DNA from: Oppiella nova
Lineage: Eukaryota > Arthropoda > Arachnida > Sarcoptiformes > Oppiidae
DNA: 20,284 nt
Reading direction: 5' to 3'
Assembly (NCBI GenBank): GCA_905397405.1
Contig: CAJPVJ010000812.1
Coordinates: 1-20,284, forward strand
Part shown: positions 1 through 11,900 of the stretch, in pieces
Numbering within the stretch: the first letter of the stretch is position 1
Layout: every line of letters begins with the position of its first letter
Notes under the pieces: generated by a model
Told to the model about the DNA's origin: nothing
Seen by the model: only the letters and a program-made list of their open reading frames with translations
The model's database searches: none
Translations under genes and position numbers: made by a program

Positions 1-1560
1 TAAGATATTTAGCTAATTCTGATTAAATAGTATTTTAGATATTATGTATTTAAGTAAAGTAACAAAATTATTAAAATTCATGTGCACTCAAAGAATTGTG
101 GAAATATGAATATTTATTGTAAATTGAGTAATGTTGTACTTACTACAGTATCAATGAATATAACAAGAATTGTAAGGAAAATACAGAATATTTCAAATCG
201 CATAAATGTCAATGAATTTCGCATTTTAAGAATTTATATAAATACATGTACTTGGTAATACTAAAATATTATAGATATAGTAAAAAATAATTTATGAATA
301 TGCTTTAAATGTAAATTTTAAATTGCACAATTGAATCCCATTTAAAATCATATGCTATACACTGAATAATATTGTATTCATCCAAATATCAAGAGTTCAT
401 TAAACGAAAGCTTTTTATTTTGAATACTCTGTATACAACCGTACATTTTATTTTTATTTATTTAAAAACATTATTAAATTAAATATATTTAAAATCTATT
501 AAATATAATTGAGTGAATGAAATATAAATTAAGACTTTAACAAATTAAGCACTTTTTAAACGTCTGTCAGATGTGACAATTGAATGAAAAACTTAAGAAT
601 AGTTGAGTTAATATTAATAATTGTTGTCAATTACTGACACTTTTGATCATTGATTCAATTTATAACATATAAGCGAAAATTAATTCCGTGTAAAAGAATT
701 TGTTTTTATTTAATTAGAGATCATTTAATAAGGAACTGATAATTCTTATGACAACTAAACCAATAACAAGGCTTTCTATTGTGTAATAAATCATTACAGT
801 ACTACTAATTATATATTTATTTCAATTTAAATCTTTTACTGTATTTAAATAATAGATAATAGTAATTAAATAAAACTTACTAAATAAAACATGTAATATA
901 TACATAATATACAATGTATCAAACCAAGGTGACAGTACAGTATGGTCAAATATATTATTGTATTTGGTTTTATTTTTTGGTTTTGTTATTTTTGAATTGA
1001 GTTACAATATTAACATCATTTCACTATTAAAATGAATTAATAATTTTCATTACCTACCCTAAAAAATTATCTAACTTGTAAGTAATTAAATTTAATATTA
1101 GGTATAAGTGAATTTAATTCTAAATTATTTAAAATTTCTATAATGTGACATGATTAATTGAATAAAATTCATTTTATTAATTAGTGTAATCTTTACCAAA
1201 TTTAAACATTAAGATTAAATCTAACTTTATAAGAGTTACAGTATTTAATTATAAATTATCCCAGAATATAAATTTTATTGCTTTATTACGATAACAATTT
1301 TTTATTTAAATTTTTTGAATGACCCTTTAATATGACTTAATAAATATGCACTAATCCGGGATAATTGGGATTATGCACATAAATCATAAATGTGTCCGAT
1401 TAAAATTGGCATTTTGGTACTGTATGTATCATTTATTATAATCACATCAGTTATATAATATCATAAGTTATAAGTGAAATATTTAATACTAATTCCTGTG
1501 AATACAGTGTCACATAAGATAAGCAAGGTCTATATTCTCTAATACTCTATAAATCTATGC
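1..1560. other. AT-rich stretch with no visible gene
   Basis: No reading frame with protein-family character, no splice-bounded exon and no tRNA-like fold could be seen on either strand. The sequence is dominated by A/T runs and broken by several copies of the heptamer TACTGTA or its complement (144, 795, 837, 936, 1237, 1418). It is probably intergenic DNA upstream of MAX, but a long intron or UTR of a gene to the left cannot be excluded. Confidence 0.6.
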
Positions 1561-1720
1561 TTGTCATAAACTACTCTATATTTGAACACAGTGTCAAATG
1601 AGCATGGTCAAAGTTGTTGCAAAGCGTTTTGGTCAAGAATAAGTTGGTGTGATTAGATAGGGTGGACAATAGTACGACCAAACATGTCATATGAATGCCC
1701 GGACACATAGCGAGCCTCAC

Positions 1721-1757
1721 TGTCCACCACATGCCTGTCCACCACATGCCTGTCCAC
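1721..1757. repeat. 15-bp tandem repeat, about 2.5 copies
   Basis: The unit TGTCCACCACATGCC occurs twice in a row (1721-1735, 1736-1750) and is followed by a third partial copy beginning TGTCCAC. It is a short minisatellite in the region upstream of MAX with no evident function. Confidence 0.8.
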
Positions 1758-2107
1758 TGTAGTAGTGTTGCAATTCTGGAGGAATAGCACAGAATCGAGT
1801 GTAGAGTGAATACACAATACACGTGACACTGAGTGTGGGTCACATGAGTGTCAGGCTGGCAGTGCACACACGCCCAGCAACTGGTGTGGCCTGTGATTGG
1901 CTGACAGACAAGTGTGTCGTTCAGTACGACTTATTACGTCTCAATTGTATTGCCGTTAGAATCGCAATCAATGCCTGCAATGGACTGCAGTGGACACCAA
2001 TGCACAGCACAGTCACACACAACCACTCATTGCACTCTCACTGACACATAAATGGCCTCAAAGGCCGCAAACAGTGGCCAACGGGTCGTAGGGGAGGGTC
2101 AGTGCGG

Positions 2108-2117
2108 GTCACGTGAC
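2108..2117. promoter_or_regulatory. Palindromic E-box GTCACGTGAC upstream of MAX
   Basis: The 10-bp palindrome has the CACGTG core bound by MYC/MAX/MXD, USF and MITF/TFE dimers, and its GTCACGTGAC flanks match the ideal CLEAR/M-box form of the TFE family. It lies about 390 bp upstream of the MAX start codon. A second CACGTG is at 1820-1825. The match is seen directly; binding is inference. Confidence 0.5.
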
Positions 2118-2499
2118 TGAAACGCTGCCAAAACATGCTTTGCCATCACATTCATGAAGCGCGTGTAAAGTGGGCTCTCCTGGCGCCACTAGTGGTGAGG
2201 CATAGAGTGATACATAGTATGCGGTGGTGTTTGTGTGAGTGTGCCGTGAGGTGTGGCCAGTAGTGGTGCTGTTCATGCGACCCATGTGTGCATTTGTGCG
2301 CCATTTTGTCATACATTCAATGCATTAACACTCGTATTGTTCGCAATGCAATGAGTGGTAAGTGTTGTGTCTATCAGTGCTATCACTGCAGTCGTGCACT
2401 CTTTCATCCATTGTGTCTGTGATTGGGATCAGCCACTGGTGACCACAACTGACCGCAACTGGTGTCCACTGCACTCTCACTGACCACCCGTTGCCTACA

Positions 2500-4083
2500 A
2501 TGAGTGATGAGGAAAAGGATGTAGACATTGAGAGCGATGTAAGACATGACATGAAGACATGGCACCACTTCAGCAGATGTGGTGCCCATTGTCTGATCGC
2601 TATGCTATCATATGCTATGCATTAGTCTGTTAACCACTGATGACTTGTGTCTCATATGCTATATCTGTTGCACCGTTAGGACGAAGACGTGTGTTCTTCG
2701 GCATCAATCAGTGGTGACTCCAATCGTAACGCATTCGCACAGGTCTTGTATTTCTTGCATTCATTGATTGCACTTATATTTGAATAACTCTTCGGTTATT
2801 ACCTGTTATTACGAAATATTAAGTGATTTACTAATGATTTGATAAGTCGTACACTATTTGTGTGATTGAGTCAACACTGGATGTCATGTCTTATCACACG
2901 TTCAGTCACTTCTGTCAACGTTATACCATTCATTGCAATCATTTCCGTACTATTCATTCAATCGTTAAAACTTTTAATTTAATTAAAAAGTATAGTTTAG
3001 TACACTATCAAGTGCTGTACAGTGTACCAGAGCTCTTGGCCTTCTCGAGGGTACGGACTACTGGCGAATGAGTCCAATCATTAGCACACTTGGTCTCCAA
3101 TCATAAACTCAATTATCACTCACTTTGCTCTTCGAGTACTTTGTTTTGTCGTTCAGTCACTTCTGTCAACGTTATACCATTCATTGCAATCATTTCCGTA
3201 CTATTCATTCAATCGTTAAAACTTTTAATTTAATTAAAAAGTATAGTTTAGTACACTATCAAGTGCTGTACAGTGTACACGTACTGTGGAGTATAGGCTC
3301 ACCTGTAATGGTCATTGTTATGCAACATACAGACCATCCATTGTATGCATAGTTGTGTGACCTATAAGTAGCTCTTTTGTGAACTCAAACTCTGTATCCA
3401 TTAGCTTATGATATGTGTGAATATGGTTTAGGTTTAGTTTGTAGTATTAATAGTGATTATATGACTGAATGGTGACAAATGGTTGCACAGAAACATTGAT
3501 GGACTAGTGTAGGGCTAATAGAGTATATGAATGGCAATGAGTATTAACTGTGTTTGCATTGCATTGTTCGGACGGACAGGCGGATAAGAGGGCGCATCAC
3601 AACGCACTGGAGAGGAAGCGCAGGGATCACATTAAGGACAGCTTCAGTAGTCTCAGAGATGCCGTGCCTTCACTTCATGGCGAGAAGGTTTGCAGTCATA
3701 TTGTAATCATGGCAATAATGCAGTACTAATACAAATGGTGTCATTGTATGGTATGATAGGCTTCGAGGGCGCAGATACTGAAGAAAGCGGCCGAATATAT
3801 AGGTTTCATGAGACGCAAGAATACGACAGTTCAGGGAGACATCGATGACTTGAAACGACAAAACAAAGTACTCGAAGAGCAAAGTGAGTGATAATTGAGT
3901 TTATGATTGGAGACCAAGTGTGCTAATGATTGGACTCATTCGCCAGTAGTCCGTACCCTCGAGAAGGCCAAGAGCTCTGGCATAACAGATCTGGATTTGA
4001 ACGGGACATCCATTTTGGACAACTCGAGCCACACTAAGATTGAGAGCGAATCCGTTTCGTCATTGGATGGCATGTCTGACTAA
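2500..4083 (+). CDS. MAX: MAX, bHLH-leucine zipper MYC partner
   Basis: MAX is the obligate nuclear dimer partner of MYC, MXD and MNT proteins and binds CACGTG E-boxes. Five exons are supported: 2500-2538, 2680-2742, 3580-3687, 3760-3883 and 3950-4083, giving 155 aa against 160 in human MAX. The start follows from the acidic N-terminus [13 protein letters not shown], which resembles the human and fly starts. The basic region [15 protein letters not shown] is at residues 35-49, with the E-box-reading His41, Glu45 and Arg49. Helix-loop-helix follows to about 90, then a zipper with the conserved KRQN polar pair. Exon 2 encodes 21 Ser-rich residues in the N-terminal stretch where human MAX has its alternative 9-aa insert. 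Intron 4 is 66 bp and ends in a CAGTAG double acceptor; the second AG gives the human-like spacing EEQIRTLEKA. Intron 2 contains a duplicated and inverted block (3026-3153) that does not touch coding sequence. Splice sites were placed by eye. Confidence 0.95.
2899..3278. repeat. Direct 129-bp repeat flanking an inverted 127-bp block in MAX intron 2
   Basis: Positions 2899-3027 recur without a mismatch at 3150-3278. Between them, 3027-3153 is the perfect reverse complement of 3854-3980, which covers the end of MAX exon 4, all of intron 4 and the start of exon 5. The junctions share only a C and CGTT. If the single 'a' at 3026 is a join, the direct repeat on its left is exactly 127 bp (2899-3025) and the inverted block starting at 3027 is also exactly 127 bp. 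The block lies wholly within intron 2. Replication template switching or an assembly/amplification chimera would both give this pattern; the 127-bp lengths favour the latter. Confidence 0.95.
3026..3026. other. Probable assembly join 1 (single 'a' separator)
   Basis: To the left, 2899-3025 is 127 bp that reappears at 3150-3276. To the right, 3027-3153 is 127 bp that is the reverse complement of 3854-3980. Exact 127-mers ending and starting around one 'a' look like contig ends from a k=127 graph. Confidence 0.65.
3854..3980. repeat. Source segment of the inverted copy in MAX intron 2
   Basis: This 127-bp segment spans the exon 4 donor, intron 4 and the CAGTAG acceptor of MAX. Its perfect reverse complement is at 3027-3153 in the same pre-mRNA. 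If the inverted copy is real, the transcript could form a long duplex over both intron 4 splice sites. Confidence 0.95.
3945..3949 (+). other. NAGNAG tandem splice acceptor, MAX exon 5
   Basis: The intron ends ...CAGTAG. Using the upstream AG would give EEQIVRTLEKA, and using the downstream AG gives EEQIRTLEKA, the same spacing as human EQQVRALEKA. Both keep the frame, so one Val could be optional within the leucine zipper. Confidence 0.6.
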
Positions 4084-5560
4084 TGAGGACTTGTTTTGAC
4101 ACTTCCGTCAAAACATATTTATTGTTAAATACGAGATCTTTCTCACAACTGATGTAATGTACGATATATTGCGACCAAATATCAAATGTATTATAAGTTT
4201 CGACGTTTAACTAAATTGTTGTGTAATTTATATATAAAATACTTTTTAATTATTACTAAAACCCATTGCAAACATTAATAACGAATGTCTTTATGTATAA
4301 AAATTACTAAAATTATTCAACACTAATGCTTCCAATCATTTGATTTTATTGATTCATGAATACAGTAGACATCGGTTATTATTATCAATAACTGATGCTT
4401 TCAATTCATTTTTAGTTCATTTATTTCATTTTTCTCAAAATATGTTATTTTGGGACTAATTATGCAATCGTTATATTCGCCAACTATTGCTTTAATGAAG
4501 GCTTTCATGTTTCGAGTCTTAAAATCAGTGGAAAATTATTGTTACAAAAGGAGGCGAAGGTCGACATCATCTCCAAGACCTCAAACATCACCAAAAATCA
4601 TGTACAGGACTTGTATTTACTTTAAAGACAAAAAGTGATGTGCTTTTCGATAACAGTGTTGGTTATGCTTTTTGGTGAACACGTGTATGACTTTGAGTTA
4701 ACGAACTCTAAAACCTGTTTTGCAAATCACAACAAATTTCTCTTTTTCCGTTCTTTCCGTTTTTACAGCATTTCTGTTTACCTTTCAGTTTATCATTCAA
4801 TTCATACTACAGTACACTATTATTCAATCACTTTTTGTCACTTTTCATCAAATTATTTTTTCATGTTTTCACATCCATTCAATATTGTGTGCGAAAAGCA
4901 CTTTACTGTATAAAAGCTTACATTGAATTCTGTTCTGCTTTTTGTGTCAAACAACTGATACAGTATTCGCGCGATTCTTGATTCCTATGAATTAATGGTA
5001 TATTTAAATATAACCCAATAATAATAAAATTTAGTTGATTTCAGTCAATGGTAGCATATATTTGTGAATATGTGATCTTGAAATACAGTAGGTATTTATT
5101 GTAGAGCCCGGAGCAAACATTTATCCAAAGTAAGGCCCCGACTGATTAGTCTAAAAATAGTCATGTCCCTGATCTCTTGTCCCTTTACCTTCAACTTTAC
5201 ATTTACTGTATTTATTTTTTGGGCAACTTATTTGAATTTTAAATCAATGTTTTGATATGAAATTGAATTCTTATACGGTAATAGAAATAATAGATTTATT
5301 TATTTAACGATGTGAATTCATATCAATGATCAAATTATTTATTTAGTACAGTATAACTTTCTGATACTAAATTGTTCATAGTCTCGAAATTTAGTTATTA
5401 ATAAAGTAGAGTACATGTAGACATTGTGATTGATAGCGAAATACTGGTCATACTTATTATTTTAAAGATAATGAACCGATTGTTGGTTTATTAGAGAATA
5501 TCAATATTATTATTACAATTTCTAAATCACTTGAGAATTTAATAATTATATTGAAAGACA
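4084..5560. other. Intergenic region between MAX and NFAT
   Basis: This is AT-rich DNA holding the MAX 3' UTR at its left. No canonical AATAAA was found close to the MAX stop; TATAAA at 4233-4238 is a weak candidate signal. Seven exact TACTGTA/TACAGTA heptamers fall between 4361 and 5353, and a CACGTG is at 4680-4685. Two open frames near 4450-4913 were judged non-coding. No RNA gene was recognised. Confidence 0.6.
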
Positions 5561-5904
5561 AGAAATATTTCTAAAGACAAGACAAGACAAAGGTCTTGAG
5601 GGGAACGGATGGGACGGACGAGGCTTCGGATAGATTTGGCGGTTGGAAGAGAAACAGGAATGACGGGCACTGATAGGAGCAGGCATTGGAAGTTATAGTT
5701 AATTGGATATCCACTTCATTTGGTTAGTCCTCAATATAGCTGTGAGTGGTTGGAGACAGTCTTGTATTGAGTATTAAGTGTCATAAAACTAGTTATAAGT
5801 TATTGTCGTTTCACTCGTATTACTGATCAGTAGTTCAATATACAGACAATACTGCTCTCAATCACTACAACTAACTATTAATCGACTAATTGATTGAAAA
5901 CAAC
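5561..5904 (+). promoter_or_regulatory. Probable NFAT promoter and 5' leader
   Basis: A locally GC-richer segment (about 5590-5690, with a short GACAA run before it) lies just ahead of the first NFAT coding exon in otherwise AT-rich DNA. That placement suggests a promoter or 5' UTR. No TATA box or start site could be assigned with confidence. Confidence 0.35.
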
Positions 5905-8900
5905 ATGAATTTTGTTTATGAAAATCGATGTTTGATAGACTCGGATGAAAATGCTTTGCTCGACATCACTGATTTTGATCACCATTCCCAACAGGTATTG
6001 TTTTGTATAATATTTTCAAACATCAATAAGTTTATAAAAATAATAGATATACTATATGTGCTAATAAATGGCTCAAATATAGTTTATATTTAATAGTTTA
6101 TAAGTTTTAAATATGTTTAATATTTCAAAATTGGTTCACAACTTGAATTTAACCTCAAATTAAAAATTATTTAATAACAAGTTTTACTTTAAAAATGTTG
6201 AAATAAATAGGAAATTCTTTTGAAATACTCAACATTCAAGTCTTTAATCTTAATTTATTAAATGCAATCAAATTTTCTTAAAATTTGTCATTTTATCAAA
6301 ATCAGAGTAAATAAAAAGAGTAATAAATTTATAAAAGTTTGAAATAATATTTTTAAATAGCTATCTATTACTTAGAGAATTTATAACTATGTTTATATGT
6401 ATTATACAAAACAGCATTATTCTGCGAATTCATTGAACTATAAACACATGTCTTGAATTACATATACTTTTACTTTAACTGATTAGCAAAAGTTGTTTTT
6501 AATGAAAAAACATTTCATATTTCATTCAATGAATGATATTTCCGTCCAAAAGAAAACACAAATTTTTAGTAAAGCCTTATTATTTGACGGTTTGTTTGTT
6601 TTTGTGCCCAATATTTCTATATTCTCGTGAAATACTTCTAATTTTAAGTCTTGAATCCAGACTCTTGATTGATTTAATGGTAAATACAGTATTAACATCA
6701 CGTAAAAAAGTTTTTTTAACTAAACATTTTTCATTTGAATAATTATTCATAGCAATCTTAACTTTTAAATAATAATAAAGAGATTTAATATATTTAAATT
6801 TAATAAGTATTGTGTAGTTAGATTTTAGTTATCCCTAATAGACAGGTAATTAAATAGAAATATATGAGTGAACATAATGAGCATGGTCATTGTGGTCATT
6901 GACAGTAAGGTAGAGAATTATGTAGAATTGTTGACCTGTAGTGACCTCTAGTGAGCACATGAGTTGTGGTCATAGAGTGGGTGACAATGAGTTTGTAAAC
7001 AATTGTGTGTTTTGTATGATTTGAATGACATCTGAAATGACTGTTTAATGCAATCAACAGTTGATTCAATTGATGGGCAGAAGTGGTAAACGAAAGCATC
7101 CGTTCGACACAAACACAGATCACAGACTCGGAAGCAGTGGTGCGGACGTTGACGACGACTCTGGCTTTTGTGGATCCAATCTGTCGTCTTCTGTGCACAA
7201 AATGGTCAGATTTGATGACGAGATGCTGCTCTTGAAGGCACTCATGAAGGAAGTGAACCACGAAGTCATCGAATCCAATGCCTCCCAATCCCTCACCACT
7301 AAGGGTGTCATGAAAGCCAACAATCACTTGTATTCCTCGAGATCCAAGAATGGCAAATACGAGCTCAAGATTTTGTCACAACCCGAGGAACAGCACAGGT
7401 CTGTCCACTTGTCTCACTACTAGTTATACATTATTATCACTTAATTGGTCCCAATTTGGTTATCATGTTATGTGGTAAAGCGCTAAACATGTCACAAGAC
7501 ATTCAGTCTTATTGTAATCTAATTGTAATGTAAAGTCCATTCAGTAATCAATTGTTTGTTTGTTTTGGTTTATAGTTTGAGTTCAATGTAGTCATCGACT
7601 CATTGTTTAGATATTCAATGAAATTGAGATTAAATTCAACCAAATATTCAATATTTAAATCAAAGTTCAATTTAATTCACATTTATTTGAGTGAAATGAC
7701 ACTATTATGCAAATATTGTATGTCTATATCATGATTTATTTAATTAGCACCGGTATATCATACTACTGTACTGTCTACACTTATTACTGCTAAATTATCT
7801 AATAAATAGCTATCAATAGTATTAATGATCCTGACAATTCTTAACCAAAAGCTAAATTAAATATCTGTATCTTATTGGCTATGCTTTTCAATACTGTAGT
7901 TATTACATAAACTTGTTTAATTTATTAAAGTTATTAAACATTTATAATTACCGGTATTGTTTTTTTTAACAATCAATGTTTTAACTTTATTAATTTCAAA
8001 CTTAAAATGTTTATTATTGTGTGTAGGAACCTTTTATTATTGCATTTAAACAATTCAATTCAATTGCTTTTTATTGATTTATTGGTTAATCGCACGTTAA
8101 CTCTAAACACATAAACAGATAATGTAATCATTAAAAACAAGTAGTTTGTTAGAAAAAATACTTTCAATTACTTATACTTTCTTTGATGATAAAAGTAAAT
8201 GAAATGCACTTTATATCTAAATATTGAATGAATTGGTTTTAGAGCTCGATATCTGACTGAAGGCAGTCGTGGCGCCATTAAAGACAAGAGTGGTTTGAGT
8301 CATCCCGTCGTCAAACTGTGCGGTTATACGAAGAGTAATGTTAAGATTCAGTGTTTCATTGGACACGACAAGCAATTGGGTTCTTCGCACCTCTTCTATC
8401 AGGCGTCGAAGATATCGGGCAAGAACTCGACCCGATGTACGACCAAACGGGTGGACGGAACCACTTTGATCGTCATGGAGGCCAACCCTCACAACGACAT
8501 GCAGGTGACCGTCGATTGTGTCGGAATTCTTAAGGTTTGTATAGTTGTTTGAATAGTGAATTCCTATTGATTCACATAATGTCTAAATAGGAGCGTAATG
8601 TGGATGTGGAGCAGAAATTGACTAATTTTAAGAACCGAAACGATGGCGACAATTGTGGTGCCGTTCCCACTAAAAAGCGGTCGACTCGTTGTCGGCTTGT
8701 ATTCAGAGCTCAAATCCCGGAAACCAATGAAATCTTACAAGTTGTCAGTTCTCCTATCTTATGGTAATTTTGTTTTATTTAAATTTATTAAACATTTCTT
8801 TACTTAAACCCAATTCTGTATGACTCGCACAGCACTCAACCGTTAGGGACGCCTGAGATCTGCAAAAAGTCTGTCTCTCAGTGCGACTCAAAAGGAGGAC

Positions 8901-11900
8901 AAGAGTTGTTCATAATTGGGAAGAACTTCTTAAAGGATGCAAAAGTTGTTTGGAAGGGAAAAGATTGGACTAAAGTTGTGGAACCGGATAAAGAGTATTT
9001 GCATCCAGTAAGTGGTGGTCTAACCAGTGATAACAAACTGATGCAACCATACAACACGAGTACTAAATATGTTGTAATTCTGTTGTAGACACATATGGTT
9101 AGCGTAATTCCCAGTTACGATGGACCGGAACTTAACACTCAGAACTCAATTGAAGTCTCATTAAGCGTGAAAAGCGGCGGTAAATACTCGGACGCACAGA
9201 GATTCACATTTATTATCTCTGAAAAGGGTAAGAGTTTTAAGTCCTGTTCACACATTTCATACCAGTTTTGTTGTACATCCAAACACTACTTCAGATACAT
9301 TTGACGACAACTTTATGTTGAGGTGTGAATGAAGACATTATGCGAGGCATGAGTTGTGAGAAGTAGTTCTTAAGATAAAACTTTTTAAGACAAACTTTGA
9401 GAGTACGATTGATTAGTGTGATTGTGTTTAATAGTTTTGTTAAGATTTCTTTTATTCACAAACCTTTCAAAACAACTGGCCGTCAACTGATGTTATGAGC
9501 TATAGTTGTATTAATTATCGGATTAGTGATCGTAAAAAATATTGAAATGAGATTCTCTTCCCTTTTGCGCTGATATTTTCAATGAAATAAGTGATTATTT
9601 GTTGACTAAGTGTATGTAATAGTTGTGTTGTGTTGTGAGTGTATGTCTGTTTGGAAAAGTTGTTGTCATCGGTATCTGAAACCCATACAATGGATAAATT
9701 ATGCAATCATTACACCCTTATTAAGAAAGTTGGCCCTGATTTGGAAGTACAATATGTTTAATTAATTGTGTGAAGTGTAACACTTGTATGCCTTTCCTTA
9801 GCCGTCAACAGCGATGAGAAAGTGAACCAAATATAGCTTTGGATAGCATTGTCTGAATTTGTTAATTAGCCGCTCATCATAGCATTGATCGAGTGGTAGG
9901 ACCCAAACCAATATAACACCAATTTATATACAAACAAAACTAATACATCGCATACCGCGCTCGCCCTAACATCTCATGATGTACTCCCCAAACGATGTAT
10001 TGGTTTTGAGATATTCAAGTCTCGGCTCTCCTTTACTTACCGTTCATTTTGATAATTATTTTAATTCAAATGATGCGATACTTGAATATCAAAATAATAT
10101 CATTTAATTATATTATTATATTGCCATTAATAACCTTTGACTTTGTAATGACCTGTCAGTGACGGAACAACATATCATTTGAGTTATGATTCGAGTCCTA
10201 ACTAACCGGCCTTTTGTCGGTCCCGAGAATAGCACCGAACAGTACATACAAATGTATTATGGAGTCAAGAATCATAAGTCATGTTATCTTATCTTAGTTT
10301 TTAGATTCAGTTTTTATAACAGAATACATCGAAATCGATTCGATCTAAAACTAAAGTTAGAAATTAATTTTAATAGCAATTAATTTATTGCAATTCTGTC
10401 ACTGATGTAAAGAATGGCTGTTTGTATGCGATGTCTGTTTGTATGTTGTGTTGACTATTGTCTTGAATGCGATGATGTTGTGAGTGAATGGATGAATGGT
10501 GAGAGTGTTAAGCAAATGTTTGTTTGATATAATTATAAGTCTGTATCGAATTGAGCGCACATTTTGTGAATATGTGTTGTATTGCGAGCAGTGATGGTGT
10601 GAGCGCTGAAGGGGTCCGAAGTCAAAGGTCCGACTTAATTGTCTTAAGATTATGATTGATTCACGCATTTCCATGTCTAATAATATTGTATATCTGAACG
10701 GATAGTCAATGCAATGACATTGTTTAACGGGACGACACAGTTCGCCAACGCTTCCGCACAGAATCAGGTGTTGGTCTCCAGTTTCGAGAAACCATTTATC
10801 GTGACAATGATTGGGCCCACAATTGCCAGCGGATTGGACTCACAGATGATCCCTCAAACCATGTCCTCAACTGTGGCTCCCATTCACACCGAACCCATCG
10901 ATGCATTGAATTCGAAGACTCTTTGCTTTGCGAACGAGAATTCGAGTTCAGAATCGGTTCTGTCGATCATCTCAGAAGACACGCAAATGAGTAATCATAT
11001 CATGAATTCAACACCACTTGCAACCGCCCCTCAAGTCATGCAAAGGTTTGATCCCATAAGCGTCATGTCATTCGAAGAGACTATGCAAGAGATGCCAGAC
11101 ATTTCGATGAACACAAGTATTGGTCAAAATGTCTTCACAACCGACTCACAGATTGTGTCGCAAAACACATCCGATATAATATCGGAAACCGTTTCACTGC
11201 CGGTCCAACCCGTGTCGCAATACCTACCGTTCAACCCTCTCAATGCCAATAACTCGCCACAATTTCCATGTCTAATAATATTGTATATCTGAACGGATAG
11301 TCAATGCAATGACATTGTTTAACGGGACGACACAGTTCGCCAACGCTTCCGCACAGAATCAGGTGTTGGTCTCCAGTTTCGAGAAACCCTTTATCGTTAC
11401 AATGATTGGGCCCACGATTGCCACCGGATTGGACTCGCAGATGATCCCTCAAAACATGTCCTCAACGGTGGCTCCCATTCCCATCCACACCGAACCCATA
11501 GATGCATTGAATTCGAAAACTCTTTGCTTTGCGAACGAGAATTCGAGTTCAGAATCGGTTCTGTCGATCATCTCAGAAGACACGCAAATGAGTAATCATT
11601 TCATGAATTCAACACCACTTCCCACCGCCCCTCAAGTCATGCAAAGGTTTGATCCCATAAGCGTCATGTCATTCGAAGAGACTATGCAAGAGATGCCAGA
11701 CATTGAGATGAACACAAGTATTGGTCAAAATGTGTTCACAACCGACTCACAGATTGTGTCGCAAAACACATCCGATATAATATCGGAAACCGTTTCACTG
11801 CCGGTCCAACCCGTGTCGCAATACCTACCGTTCAACCCTCTCAATGCCAATAACTCGCCACAAATGTCACACATTTCAAGCGTTAATGACATGAATTCAA

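Larger units (their letters stand above)
1561..2499 (+). promoter_or_regulatory. Probable MAX promoter and 5' UTR region
   Basis: This stretch is clearly richer in G and C than the flanking DNA and ends at the MAX start codon, as expected of a promoter plus 5' leader. It holds two CACGTG E-boxes (1820-1825 and 2110-2115) and a 15-bp tandem repeat near 1721. No convincing TATA box or transcription start was identified, and a non-coding 5' exon may lie here. Reading frames in it are rich in Cys, His and Thr with no family resemblance, so I treat the region as non-coding. Confidence 0.45.

Noticed and set aside
1571-1867. 98-codon minus-strand open frame upstream of MAX
   Set aside because: It is Cys/His/Thr-rich, reads through the 15-bp tandem repeat, has no family resemblance and lies in a promoter-like region.
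4450-4638. Open frame with a basic KRRRRSTSSPRP stretch
   Set aside because: The stretch is short and isolated, without a matching exon chain or recognisable family; possible but unsupported.
4635-4913. 92-codon frame rich in Phe, Ser, Tyr and His
   Set aside because: It is a by-product of a T-rich tract; no domain or coding-type composition.
10399-10674. 91-codon minus-strand frame in NFAT intron 6
   Set aside because: No similarity recognised, and it lies antisense within an intron; composition looks non-coding.
10706-11292. A genuine short NFAT isoform ending after the left exon copy
   Set aside because: The phase allows it, but the 127-bp flanks make a haplotype artefact more likely; kept only as an alternative.
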